This document shows, piece by piece, positions 1-11,747 of a stretch of 64,000 nucleotides of DNA. Position numbers and translations under genes: made by a program. The notes beneath the pieces were generated by a model. It searched no databases. It was not told the origin of the DNA and was given only the letters and a program-made list of their open reading frames with translations. The stretch covers positions 803,432 through 867,431 of the forward strand of contig NW_003314342.1 in the NCBI RefSeq assembly GCF_000143415.4, given 5' to 3'. Source of the stretch: Selaginella moellendorffii (lineage: Eukaryota > Streptophyta > Lycopodiopsida > Selaginellales > Selaginellaceae). Within the stretch, counting starts at the first letter, position 1. Every line of letters starts with the position of its first letter.

Positions 1-811
1 CGACTCCATCGCTCACAGTCACAGGTACCTTGTCGCTTGTTCTATCTTTTGCTGTGCTTTGTGGTTTTTATATGTTTTTTGTTTCGTGCCAGGCAAAGTG
101 CTGGACAAAACTCCATCAGCCGGAAACATCGATGCACTGCTCCTCCAAGTTACTTCTTTCAGTGGAGCCACAGACAGTTCTTATATCCAGCGATATCCAG
201 TGAGTGGAGGAGTGGCTCCTGCGGCCAACCTTTGCACCAAAGCGGGAGACACTCTAGCCGTGGACTACGAGAGCGAGTACAGATTCTTCTCCCAGCTCAA
301 GAGGCCTGCCGCTTCGGGCCTTTCAAACGCAACAAGCAACAGTACCAAGGTCGTGGCATTCTACTTTGGCGAGGGATTCCAGCTCTACACTTACGAGAAT
401 TCTTCCTGGGTTCTAAAGGGAGCCTCGGCCTCCCTGAGCTCTGTTCCCGGAGGAGAGATTGTTGGGAGTCACTATTTCCTTCGTCAAGCTGATGCGAGCG
501 GTGGACAGCCGACTTGGGCCATCCACTCTCCGACTTACAGTCGTGTGACTGGCAAAGTGACCGAGAAAGTTTCAAACGACAACTCGAGTGTTCCGGTGCT
601 TCGTCTAGAGAGGACCAGCAGCTGCGGAGAGCCGTAAGTTTTCTATCTGCGAGTTGAGATTCTAAGAGTTTCCACTTTCAGGGAAGGAATAGCGCGTGCA
701 ACGAGGATCGAGCGGTTGTCCCCGCGTGGAGGTCTGCCACCCACCAATCCTGGCAAAAATGGTGAAAGATTCAGATCGCCATACACATCAATCTACTGGT
801 TCTATGCGTGA
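1..811 (+). CDS. DUF3455-family secreted protein, copy A (5' end outside window)
   Basis: Visible exons are 1-24, 93-633 and 682-811, each bounded by GT/AG, and the reading frame runs through all three to a TGA at 809-811. The product matches the intact gene at 21474-22697 almost residue for residue. The first domain ends with the DUF3455 signature (YIQRYPVSGGVAPAANLC, then an acidic/aromatic DYESEYRFF tail). A second, more diverged DUF3455-like repeat follows, with GEGFQLYTY, GSHYF and PTW motifs. DUF3455 has no established biochemical role. Copies A and C differ at a handful of residues, for example a Cys for Ser near the end of the long exon. The signal-peptide exon and most of the first domain lie left of the window, so whether the gene is intact cannot be judged. 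It converges on the broken PPR gene to its right, as copy C converges on the intact PPR gene. Confidence 0.75.
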
Positions 812-921
812 GAGGGCACTTGACAGGTTTCACTGACAGAAGAAATAAGACCTTACTGTGTTGTTCCATTCGATTTTTCTAATCCAAACTTGCGTTTCAC
901 ATTCACAAAGATGGTGCCGAG

Positions 922-2193
922 CTAGCTCGACGAGAACTTCCTCATGGAAGACGAGCTAGAGAGCACGTACGAAGCAGAGACCTCGGGCTCCAGTTGGAGC
1001 GTCCTCTCGGCGGCAACCGAGGCCTGCCGCTCGCTCCCCTCGCAAACTTTGTTGCTCGAGTCGAGCAGGATCGTCCAAGGCACGGGACCTGGCTCAAACG
1101 GCATGACATCGACGAGCTCCTGCGCTAGCTGAAGCTGCCCCGACCGTCCCAGCAGATCCACCACGCACACAAAGTGATCCACGCTCGGCCTCAAACCAAA
1201 GTCCTCCTGCATGCTCCGGAACAGCTCGAGTCCTCTACTCAGCATTCCAGCATGGCTACAGACTGAGAGCACGCTCACAAACACGATTTCGTCGGCCGCA
1301 GCGCCGCCCTCCAACAGCATGAGCTCGAAAGTCCGGATGGCCGCCTGGGACTCGCCAGCTTGAGCGTAGGCCGAGACCATGGCGTCGTAAGAAGCTACGT
1401 CCCTGTGGAGTGGAGGGATTTGCCAGAAGACAGCCTCGGCACTGGGCAATGATCCACACTTCGTGAACATCTGGACGAGAGCAGTGTCAAGCTTCTGAGA
1501 GTGGAGCCTCGCCTGGATGATCTCCTCGTGGACAAGCTTGGCTTCTCCCAGTGAAGTGACCCCATTGACGAGGCCGACGAAGGTGACATGGTTGGCTTCC
1601 ACGCCTTCCAAGTCCATTCCAGCGAGAGCTTGGATGGCCTCGCGGCAGTGGTGGTTCTCTCCAAAGGCCGTGATCATCGCAGTCCAGCAAACAGCGTCGC
1701 GGAGGCTCGCTCGGGTTTGATCGAAGACTGTGACAGCGTGCACCAGGCTGCGGCATTTCCCATACATGCTCACCAGCAAGACCTGGATGCGTTGGTTGCG
1801 GTCGAGGCCTTGATCGATGATCTCGGGGAGCGCTCGTCCGGTTTCGAGCTAGCCAGCATCAGTGCAGGCTCCCAGCGCTGCGATGAAAGTTATCTCGTTT
1901 GGTTTGATCCTCTCGAGCTGCATGGTTTTCAGCAGCTCCAGAGCTCGGCCATTGAGATTAAACACCGAGAGCATCGAGTTCCAAGTGATGATGTTTCGTC
2001 TCTTTGCGGGCATGGAATCAAACACTTGCTTTGCACGAAATGCTTCCCCGTTTTGGGCATATGCAGTGATCATAGCAGTCCAAGCCATTTCATCATTGTC
2101 AAGGATTACATCAAAGATCTTCCTTGCCTTTTCGACAAGACTGTTGTGAGAAAACGCTTGTAATTATGTCTTTTTTAGGCATGAGAGCAAACT
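922..2193 (-). pseudogene. PPR protein pseudogene (copy A, C-terminal half)
   Basis: This is a near-identical copy of the C-terminal part of the intact PPR gene at 22808-24817, including the same C-terminal E-like segment and stop. It is broken in several ways. A GAG-to-TAG change at about 1850-1854 creates an in-frame stop after the repeat reading ITFIAALGAC. A 9-bp in-frame deletion removes three residues between NLNG and ALELL, and a 3-bp deletion lies nearby. Homology degenerates after about 2160 and ends near 2193, where retroelement sequence begins, so the N-terminal half of the gene is gone. It would have encoded an organelle-targeted RNA-binding PLS-type PPR protein; as it stands it is a relic. 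Confidence 0.85.
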
Positions 2194-2229
2194 ATTGTTA
2201 GATACTTTTTCATTAATTGAGTAGTGTTT

Positions 2230-3230
2230 CAGGATTCTTATCCGGAATGGATTCTTTTGGATAATGGTCTTGTATTTATAGTTGAGGCATTTTATGTTTT
2301 GATGTTTCGGTTAGGGATACGCCACACTTTCACAAGTGCTTATCATCTATAGTTAGACGGTTTAGTAAAATAACTTGTTCGGACATTCAAAAGAATGATC
2401 GTGAAGTACGTGAACTTTCAGCATTCGGATTAGAATAGTTATTTACCGTATTTTTGGTATGTATATGTCACAGGGGTGTAGAGTTTTGTTGATGCTTCAC
2501 CATATAAATTTTTATATGGTCATGATCTAATATTATTAATGAAGTTGGGTTTACCTTCACGATTGTCACGAGTTGCCAATGCTAGGTCATAAGATTAATA
2601 TTTGACAAACATTCTTCCATTTGTCCAAATAGAGTTTACCAAACACTTAGGCTGTATACAAGTGGGACAACAACGACACTATAACTTTTATCATTGTCCA
2701 CATGCGAAGTATAAAGTGGATGACTTAGTGTTAATTTGTTTTCCCCATCTTATAATATGTGGTTTATCTAAGGGGCTCCTTGCTCAGTGGAAAGGACTGT
2801 ATCAAGTGTTGTGGCAAGTTGGACCACAAGTATATAAGGTTTGGGATGATGTCCAACAGACTGATCCTCCTGAAATTATGTATGTGCAGCAGTTAAAACG
2901 CTTTATACAAAGGGATCAGGAATAATTGATACCACTTACAGATCCACCAATGCCTCCTCCTGACGTTCCTCCAGATCCCCTCCTGTCTACAAAAGAACCT
3001 TGATAGTTTTCCATTATTTTGAGAGAAGGGGATTATGTGAGGTCCAAGTGTACAGCTACAATGCCGTATACTAATATTAGCGTAGTGGGATTTTAGTAGC
3101 CATTGGATTGGTTTTAATTTAGACCACCTTATATATAAGCTAAGGTTTTTGAGTTAATTGATATGCATATTTTCTGTATTCCCTTTCCATATTCCATGCA
3201 CTCACATGTCTATATATCACTAATTTGACT
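2230..3230 (+). mobile_element. Ty3/gypsy remnant: integrase end and start of 3' LTR
   Basis: Translation in shifting frames gives a decayed integrase core (LLDNGLVF at about 2250; SAYH followed by a Leu-rich stretch near 2340), then SPYKFLYG and, at 2602-2925, a continuous frame with the integrase C-terminal pattern (YKVDDLVLI, LAQWKGLYQVLWQVGPQVYKV). A purine-rich tract GAGAGAAGGGGA at 3021-3032 is followed by TGTGAGGTCC at 3036, read as polypurine tract and LTR start. The LTR start matches, in opposite orientation, the sequence ending at 20914. Stops and frameshifts show it is dead. Confidence 0.75.
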
Positions 3231-3322
3231 TTAAAAAACACAAAAGATAAAAACTATAAAAAAATAAACATAAATTTATATATAATCAGAGATTTCTAAT
3301 TTTTTTCAATATCTTATTATTG

Positions 3323-4094
3323 AACTCAATTAACCTTTTGGAAAGTGATTTTGATAGTAAATATATAACTTAAAAATAAACAAGTACATAATTGACATTT
3401 AACACTACTCCAACTTTGGAATCCAGTCAATATTTAGTTTTGTAAAATATAATATTTTATTCTCATAACAGAAATAACATTTTAAGATGTATGGATTACA
3501 ATAATAGCTTAACATTTTATCTACTTTGAAATGAAAATTAAAAACGTATTAATATTTAATAAAAATTGTAATTTGAAATTATTATTATTTTTTGGTATGA
3601 GAATTTAATTATCTTGATATTATAAAACATAAACTAAATTAAATGAGTGAGAATAATTTTTTTTTTTTTTGTAAATGTTTTATAATCTAATTTTATACTT
3701 GATATATTTAGCCAATATAGCAATCTATAATTAAAATAAAAGTTATGTGTAAATTATTTATATCAGAAATATGCCATTATGATGTTGAATTAAGTGAAAT
3801 ATATACTAAAAGGTATAATTATACTTTATCTCAGTTAAAACGCAATTATTTACCTTCAATATTTTGAGGGTTCTTCCGAAGGAGTGCCAGCTGGCAATTC
3901 CAAAGATATTACACACTAGATCCTTGTCTAGACGCGCTTCAATCTTTGTAGATTCTCCTATTCTCGGATTTGTCTGCACATGAGGCCTGGATAAACTTGC
4001 CGAGCTCACATTCTTTCCAAGTAAACATTCAAATATGGTGTTCTTTGTGAGATTTCTAGCTCTAGCATGTCTTGTAGCGATTGTTGTGGCCGAT
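3323..4094 (+). pseudogene. DUF3455 gene 5' end (copy B): upstream region plus signal-peptide exon, truncated
   Basis: This stretch is collinear with 20915-21533, the region upstream of the intact DUF3455 gene, and includes the first-exon ATG at 4035. The signal peptide (MVFFVRFLALACLVAIVVAD) is preserved with three substitutions. Homology stops abruptly after the Asp codon at 4094. The following bases are LTR-type repeat and give a stop six codons later. No second exon is found on the right, so this is the left fragment of a third DUF3455 copy cut by retroelement sequence or by rearrangement. Confidence 0.8.
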
Positions 4095-4520
4095 ACACAA
4101 TGGAAGGATTGATAAATTGAGTGCAAAAATGGAGGTGTTGGTTCCCCTTGGCTCAATAAGGGTTGTTAGTCAATAATTAATGAGGACATTGACATCTCTG
4201 AAAAGGGGGGTGAGTGTAACATATGTGATCATGGGATGAGATTTAGATATATTAACACCGTGGATCCTTGGAACTTTGGGGGATAAATGGGGATAAAATA
4301 GCCACTAAGGGCTCTTTCATTAAGCAATTGCCCTTTTTGCAATTGGCTTAAGGGGAGAAAGATAAGGTGTGTTAGTGAGGGGACAAAAGTAATGGAAGTA
4401 GAGGTAAAAGTAGAGAGATGAAGAGGTACAGAAATGAAAGGAATGGATGAAATATAAAGAAGTATGAGACAAAAAGGAAAAGCCTCAAAGTCACACTTGG
4501 CATGATTATGATGCAACTAA
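4095..4520 (+). repeat. LTR-like remnant of the TGTAGC family
   Basis: This is the reverse complement of sequence repeated at 19222-19680. Shared blocks include the CACTCACCCCCC tract, the segment around GGATCCACGGTG, and the CCCCTTAAGCCAA segment. It has several small indels against the other copies and directly abuts the truncated DUF3455 exon. No coding capacity is seen. Confidence 0.6.
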
Positions 4521-5037
4521 TCTATACCAAAGATGAGGTTAAAAGCTTAACTTAGCACCACCCACAATGATTGCAACCCAAGCTCGAGATCGCCCATACG
4601 CACAACTAAGTCTGCCTCATCCAGTGCACATGTATGTGTACAGCCATTGCCATAAAGAATGAAAATTAACTCTATGGCACGATGCAAATGTAGACGGCAA
4701 CGTGTGACAACGGGTCAAGCAATAGAAGATAAACTCAAACCTGTCTCAACTAACATGGAGAGAATAATAAAAGATTGCTTATTATAAAAACAAGCTTAGA
4801 AAGTAAACATTGGATGAATTGGTGTCGAGTGAACCCCTTGATAATACTCCCAAAAGAAAGATAAAGGGGTCACTAACTTATTCGTGCAAAGTCCTTCAAT
4901 TACTCATGCGATTCTTTGTTTTCTGGATGCATCTCGGTGTCTAGACCTTCCACTGCAACAACACTAACAGGACGTTGTTGATGCCAAGATCTCCACCCAA
5001 GAAATGGTGGCCGCCAATTTGGAAAACACCGATAACA
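4521..5037 (-). other. Non-coding sequence between LTR remnant and gag remnant
   Basis: I see no supportable gene here. It lies directly downstream (minus strand) of the gag remnant and is probably the rest of the same decayed gypsy element, but no protease or polymerase motif could be read. Confidence 0.4.
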
Positions 5038-5660
5038 CTAATAAGTGTGATCAACTTCATCACACGCCCAACAACAAATATCACGGCCATGACTACGGCT
5101 TTGCCCTTGTCCTTGGACTCGAGCAGCAACAACATCAGCCTCCATTGGAATAGGATCATCACCTATAGGAAGTGGAGTTAAAGGACGTGTAGCGAGAAGT
5201 GGAAGAGGATATTTCATAACGTTGTGCCAAGCGAAGAGCATTGTCAAAGGTGGCAGGAGCAAGTGCATGCACAAGTTTGACAAGATTTTGACAAAGTGCT
5301 GGCCACAACATTCCTAATTTGATTCGCTCCGACATATTTGGCTTTACATGAAGCAAAAGGCTTCGGAAATGAACGCCAAATTGCATCACCGACTCAGATG
5401 GCCTTTGATGAAAACAATGCAATTGTTGGAAGGTATCATCGCAATCGTCAACATATCCGAATGCACGTTTGAAGACGTCCGGAAGAATACTCCAATCCTC
5501 ACGAGTGACTGTGTTCAAACCATTGTACCATTGTAATGCCGTCCCTTGGAGACACATGGGAAACTCACGCAAACGTTGAGCATCATCCCAAAAATGATAT
5601 GTGGCAATCACTATAAAGTGATCGAACCAATGGTACACATCATCCCTAGGATTCCTGCAA
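5038..5660 (-). pseudogene. Ty3/gypsy gag remnant with zinc-knuckle trace
   Basis: The frame at 5159-5638 (minus) has the retrotransposon gag pattern: YHWFDHF, FPMCLQGTALQWYNGL, then a FxRxPSESVMQFGVHF block and a basic Gln/Arg-rich tail (ALRLAQRYE). A frameshift leads into a CWAC...H trace of a CCHC knuckle near 5050-5090. The N-terminal part of the same gag continues at about 20374 on the same strand. Only about 25-30 bp appear to be missing between the two ends when compared with the relative at 37440-38225, so later insertions split this gene. Confidence 0.7.
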
Positions 5661-5966
5661 AAAATTCCACGGTGATAGTATATCCAAATCTCATCCCATG
5701 ATCACATGCGCTACACTCACCCCCCCTTTTGTGTAGACCAGCTAAAATTCCACGGTGATAGTATATCCAAATCTCATCCCATGATCACGGTGGATACCTT
5801 CGTCCGTGGATACTCCACACAAGAGGAAGGACATACGCATGGATGCCCAATACGTACGATTTCAAATTTAGGGGTAGGAATATACCTTGCTCAAGGGTAT
5901 ATTATACTTTTAAGTAACCACTAATCAATGGGAATCGAACCCATGCCATTTACTCCGATACCAACT
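5661..5966. repeat. LTR-family fragments with PBS-like sequence
   Basis: Two overlapping copies of the segment containing GGTGATAGTATATCC and CTCATCCCATGATCAC occur here. After them, on the minus strand, comes TTGGTATCGGAG followed by GGGTTCGATTCCC, near 5938-5966. The same arrangement recurs at 13500-13610 and 19880-19960. It is read as the end of an LTR and the primer-binding site of a minus-oriented element of the TGTAGC family. The large non-autonomous element inserted exactly here. Confidence 0.55.
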
Positions 5967-7640
5967 TGTGAGACACAAAATCCCTGGGCCCCAAAGTGGA
6001 GCCGGAAGGGTGCCACGTGGTAGTGGCCGAAGCGAGAGCCAAACGAGCGTAACACGTTTGGACCAAAAGCTCCGACTTGAAAAGTCAAGAGCGGGAGTGG
6101 AACTCCCAACGAAGTGCTCGAGGAATGAGCATGAAACGAGCCATAGGCGAGGCTCCAAATAGGGACCCAAAAGGACCAACACATGACACGTGGAAGTGTC
6201 TGAGATGGAGTCCGAGGCGGACCCAAAGTGGAGTCCGAGATGGAGTCCAAGATGGACCCGAGATGGAGTCTGAGATGGAGTCCGAGATGGACCCGAGATG
6301 GACCCGAGATGGGATCCGAGATGGACCCGAGATGGACCCGAGATGGAGTCCGAGAAGGACCCGAGATGGAGTCCGAGGTGGAGTCCGAGATGGAGTCCGA
6401 GATGGACCCGAGATGGAGTCCAAGCTGGAGTCCGAGATGGACCCGCGATGGAGTCCGAGATGGACCCGAGATGGAGTCCAAAGTCGAGACCGGGACCAAG
6501 ACCGAGACCAGGACCGAGACCGAGACCGAGACCGGGACCGAGACCGAGACCGAGGCCGAGGCCGAGTCCGAGTCCGAGTCCGAATCCGAGTCCGAGTCCG
6601 AGTTCGAGTCCGAGTCCGAGTCCGAGTCCGAGTCCGGAGCCTGAGAGGGTGAAAGCCCAAAGCGTTCGTCTCCCAGACCCTGGGGGGTTTGGTGAGCTCC
6701 AAAAGTATAGAAGGGGGAGGACTGCAGTGGAGCCAGTTTGGCCAGGAAAGGCCAGTTTGGCCCAGGAAGGCCGGACCCAGTGTTGGGTGATGAGCTGCCC
6801 ACTGGGAAGTCCAAGACTAGAGTGAACACAGACCGACAAGCGGGGTAGCTTAGTGAAGTGTTCAAGAGCCGGCTCTAGTTCCCCCGGGAGATCGACTGGC
6901 CGATGCTCCCAGTCCAAGTGTGGGTGGCACTACCTACTTGGATACCAGGCGTGGCTCAACGGAACCTCGCTCTAAGCCCATGGCTAGAGCACCTAAAGGC
7001 GATAGGTGGGGAGAGTACCCAGGTGGCTCACGTAAGGCCACGGTGTTCCGAAATGTTGTCCCAAAGGCCCAGACTGTGGAAAGGAAGAGGAGCAGTCCTC
7101 TGGGGTAGTGACCAAGGACACAGTCGTGTGGTGAGGAAGTCCCAGAGGACCGTGGGACTTAGTGGTCGGGCCTGTGGGTCTCGATCCAGTGGCAGTGTTG
7201 GCAAACACGGCCAAGGGCAGAAAGGGACTTAGTGGGGACTGACAGAGGGATATTGGGGAAGGCTAATCCCCATGTCAGTGGGCATCCTAAGGATGCTAAG
7301 GAGTGGATCTGGGATGATCACTCATGGATGGATGGCCCAGTCTTTGAGTGACGGGACTGGGATGCAGGTGCTGTCAGACCATCGGTGTGACCAAGGTGAA
7401 TGGGCATGGCCTTAGCGTAACGGGCCGGTACGTCGGTGGTACCTTGGGGTGTCGATCATGGGATCGGACACGTGGAGCACTTGGACCAAGTGCTAAGGTT
7501 AAGTGGCATGGATGCCATTCTCGGGGCTGGCAAGCCCCAAGTTCTGAGTTGGACTTATGGAGGTTGTGAATGAGACTCCTCCAAGTGGTTGAAGGTGTGG
7601 TTAAGTGACTAAAGTGAAATGGAAAAATTAGTCGCTTACA
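5967..7640 (+). repeat. 5' LTR of the LARD-like element
   Basis: 1674 bp, TG...CA ends. It holds a GA-rich minisatellite at about 6203-6643. It is about 18 bp longer than the 3' LTR, and I place most of the difference in the minisatellite. Confidence 0.85.
6203..6643 (+). repeat. Minisatellite inside 5' LTR
   Basis: Three adjoining blocks are seen. The first is degenerate repeats of GATGGAGTCCGA and GATGGACCCGA up to about 6480. The second is repeats of GACCGA/GACCGG up to about 6556. The third is repeats of GAGTCC up to about 6643. Because unit lengths are mostly multiples of three and stops are absent, every frame is open, giving spurious RDRDRD, SESESE or SRSRSR reading frames. Confidence 0.9.
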
Positions 7641-10600
7641 ATTTGGTATCGGAGCTGTTCCTTAGTCCGACTTTTATTGGTGCTCAAGTATATCATCACT
7701 GGTGTTGGCAACGGAAGGTCCGAGAAGTGGGCCTATCCTTGAGGAGTAGCAGGTCGGGAAGACATGGCTCTCCATTACAGTTCATGTGTGAACTTGTAGA
7801 CAAGGTGGTGGATAGAAAATGGGCCAATAATGGAACGACTTTGGGATCTTGGGAACAGTGCAAGGTTTTCCTCATTGAGTTGAGGAGGTGATCCAGATGA
7901 GCGTTTGACTCAGCAAATGGGCCAATGTAGTTGTGGTAAACAACTAAAGTTGGGATCACAGGAAAGATAAAGACTCCAAAGCAATAAGGGAGTCACAAGA
8001 TTATCCTCATATAGTTGAGGTTGGTGCTCATGAATGTGAGACCAAAAGTAATAACCATAGGAGGTCAAATACGGAAAAGGACTCAAGTCCTTGAAATGGT
8101 AGCCGGGGCTACCTTTAATAAATGCTGGAACAACCCAAGGAGTTGGGGGGTGTACTTAGAGATGAGTTGGTATTCTCATCACATGGACAAGTAGTCCTAA
8201 GGGGCAGAGGTTGCCCCAGAGAACAAAAACAAGTGTCAGAGTAACATTTGTGAAAATAGTCCTTCTGAGTAGGACAGGAATGCAGGAAGTGTATTCCAGT
8301 GAGCTAGTGCCTCACAAGTGGGACCTTACGGGTCTGTGGATGAACCAAGTCCAAAACTGCTGGATGACTCAAATAGAGTCAAGGAAAGGTCCTAAAGGGA
8401 CTGATTGAAGCATTTGGACTGAGGTGTGTTGTACCCCATGAAGGATGGGGGGGGGGGGATCATAGGATCCAAGGATGAGAATAGAGGGTATCTCATCAAT
8501 GGCAAAATGTGCCATGCTAAAGTTATGGGAAAGGTGTTCCCAGAAGAAAACAACTTTGACACAAAGTTGTGTGTGACCTCTATGGTGCAGTGCTAACAGA
8601 TGGTTGGCATGAGAAACAGCGGTGTTAGTCTTGGCAAAGACTTAAACACGAAGGGGAAGTGTCATAGAGGTAGGCTCGTGTAGCCGATGGTGTGGAGACA
8701 CCAAATGTGCCAAGGTGTGATACCTTGAGGCTATGTTGGTGGGTTCATGAGAACCCCTTGCCAAAGGAATCCCAATGGAAATGGGAATGGCATAGCCTAA
8801 GCTGCAGAGCATGCAGTTGGAGTGTGGTGACCCAGATAATGATGGAGGTGTGAAAGCACCAAGCAATGAGTTGTAAGACTTGACAAATATGAGGCAACTA
8901 AGCAAGAGGTGCAAAATAACTGGTTAAACGGGTAGAAGGTAGCTACCCAAGACTTCTAGCATAGGGAAGTCGGATATACCCTTACGGGGGATAAGTTGCT
9001 TACGTTGCGATATAGTAAGTCAATGTCATAAAAGGAAATACTCATTGTCAAGAAAGCCATCATTGGGACACCCGAACACTCTAGAACACCAGAAAGTGGT
9101 GTTTAATGGCGCGAGGGCAATGGATAAAGCCCAAGGGACTAAGTCCCTAGCGAATGATGGATAGAAGGTGCTATCCAAATGTCCAAGGTTGCGGAGACAG
9201 GAGAGGATTGTCTACCCAAGTTGGACAAAGCCAAGAATGGAATTTTGGCAAGGCTAGTGATGGGCATGTAAAGACCCATAAGCAACAATATAATCCCAGT
9301 GTGTGGGATTATAAGGTGAGTATACCCGGATTGAGGAACCACTCCCTGGGCTATTGGGTAGGTTCATCCCTAAGAATACTTGCTAAGGCATGATAGAAAG
9401 TGCAAAGCTATCCTCCTAGTCTGGAGGAGAATGACCGAAGGGAAGGTGTGAAGCCAAAAGCAAGAAGTAAGGGGATAGAACCGAACCACAGGAATTGACG
9501 GGCATAACCAAGGTTGGTTATGCCAGCTGGGAGTGGAGAATCAAGTGGGGGCTCGAGGGTGTTGCCGCTAGCAACCGTGATGCCATGGAGAGTCTAAAAT
9601 ATGGAATTGTCCATGTTAGACTATGTGGCAATTGGAAAGCTTGCAAGAAGGGAGGCCTTGGCAAGCTGAGGGACAGAGTTCCTTCAAGGTTCCCAAACAC
9701 GATTCTAGGTAGCTTAGTACCTAGAAAGGCCAAGTGTAAATGGTTCATGGAACGCGCAAAATCAGAGTGGCGCAGCAGAAGCGTAGTCTTGAAGCTTGCC
9801 ATGAGGCGAGGCTAGCAAGATTAGGGAAGTAGTTCCCGAGTGTTCAAAGAGAGGGCTTTGAACGAAAGTCGATGGTTAAGGACTTTCACGCTTATACAGG
9901 AACCATGTTACAATGGTCGGAGGACTTGCCAAGTGAGATTGGCACGTCGGGGGAACAAAGACCCTAGTTGAAAGTGATAACTTCAAAAAGGGTGGGCCAT
10001 GGGGCCGAGCATGGAGGAGTCCATGCATGATCACAGACATGTCAAGTGAGAGGACTTGGCAGTGTGGAGGAACTAGGTTCCTAAGCTGTGATCTATAGCG
10101 CGCTTTAAAAATAGGTTGGTGCACCGGCGTGGGGAGTCACGCCAGGCATCTTGTGTGATGCCGTCCGTAGATGCATATACGGAGGTTGGGTTCGAGTCCC
10201 GACCCTCTAGTGCTTGGGTTCAAGTCCCAAATCACTAGGGCGTGGTGATGGTTTGGAATATGAGGACACTCATATTTCGGTGGTCATGGACTCTCAGTGG
10301 GGAGACTGGTTTGGGCACACCGCCAAGCGAGGGATGCCTCGGAGTCGTGATGCACGGTTAGATTGCTTAGTGTGAAAGCTCGGCATATCTAACTTGAACA
10401 CTTTGGTGCACGTGGCACCAAGGACGTGGTGAGTGAGATGGGGACACCTAATCTCAGTTGCTATGGACCCTTGGCCGGAAGGGCTGGCTTGGGCGCACCG
10501 CCAAGTGTGGGGGATGCCCCCGGGGTCGTAGTTAACAAGTTAAAGGTCTGGAAGACCTAGAACCTATTGGCAAACCTGTTAAGGTGCCAAGGTGACATCA

Positions 10601-11747
10601 CTAGGTGATCTTGTGGCTAAATAAGGATAAGGTCCTTGTTTGGGCTAAGGAATAAGGTTCCTAGTTCAAAGTGTTGATTTGAACTATTGATGATGGTGTG
10701 GCTTGGTCAAGGTGACCAAGTGGGAAAAGCATCTTAGGGAAATGAGCTATGTCATTGCGATGGCATAGTGTGTCCAAGGAAAGTAGTCTCTAAAGAGACC
10801 CATAGGACGGTCACAAAGTTGGGCTGTGGATAGAGCCCACTGCAGAAGATGCTAAAGAGACTTACTAGGGGTGAACACTCTAGTCTTGGCAAAGCAGAGC
10901 CTTTGCTAGGGAATCAAAAGAATACCTCAAGGAGGGAGGTAGAGATTCAGTGTTGCTTGGTGCAACAATCAACGGATAGGAGCAAAAGATGAGTGGCCAA
11001 GATAGGGCCGTGGAATCCCTTGGAAGGAATCCAAGTGGCAAAGTTAGGCGAGGAACACTAATGTGTTGGACGCTAAACAATTGTGGGAAAGGAAGCGAGT
11101 TTCCAAGGATGGATTCCGAATTGCTCCGGTTTGGCGAAAGGGGAAGCTCCGAGGGAGGGAGCGGTAAAGTAGCCAAATGATAGGGCCATGGACAGCCCTA
11201 GCACAAAGTATGATAACTGGAACTTAGTGCCCAAGGTGGCACGAAATAAAAGAGAGGATGATGGTGCCCTCAAGTAGAGAACTTCCTAGGATGAGGGAGT
11301 GAAGTTGCACAATATGTGCAATGCAAGGTGTTGGAGACACCTAGGGAATTGACTTCCAGAAGTCAAAGAGTAAAAGTTCCAAGGTGCAAACGTTCAATCA
11401 ATGGAAATTGAGACTACTCGAGAAGGAGTAGTGGTATTGACTTAGAGAAGGTTCTCTAAGAGGTTTAGCAAGAACTAAATCAATAAAAGGAGAGAACCAC
11501 TGCATGTGGTCTAATCAGTCTCTAAGTTGGAGAGACTACCCTCCTTAGAGGATGGGAAAGGCATGGAGAGCCTTTGGTGTCAAACCATTGACGAGTATGG
11601 AGAAGGCATGGTGAGCCTTCAATGTCAAACCATTGACGAATATTGGCTAGGTGCCAAGGATGGAAATGGTAACACATGCGGGTGTTACTTTATAAAATGG
11701 TTTACCGTTCGATGAGGACATCGAACTTCGTCTATGGGTGGTGGAGT
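7641..11747. other. Internal region of the LARD-like element, no coding sequence recognised
   Basis: Short open frames are scattered on both strands, none longer than about 110 codons, and none with retroelement or other domain motifs. A decayed inverted copy at 32591-37030 aligns through most of the region. Two T-arm-like motifs occur at 10189-10200 and 10216-10228. A G-only run lies at about 8449. Confidence 0.7.

Noticed and set aside
5930-5966. tRNA gene suggested by GGGTTCGATTCCC
   Set aside because: Only a T-arm-like stretch is present; no acceptor or anticodon arms fit. It recurs beside LTR ends as part of a retroelement.
6203-6650. CRISPR-like array
   Set aside because: The repeats adjoin with no unique spacers, and this is a plant nuclear retroelement LTR.
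6077-6865. Long frames on both strands rich in Arg-Asp, Ser-Glu or Ser-Arg repeats
   Set aside because: They come from the LTR minisatellite, whose units are multiples of three and free of stops. The same occurs at 11685-12628, and no start context or homology supports a protein.
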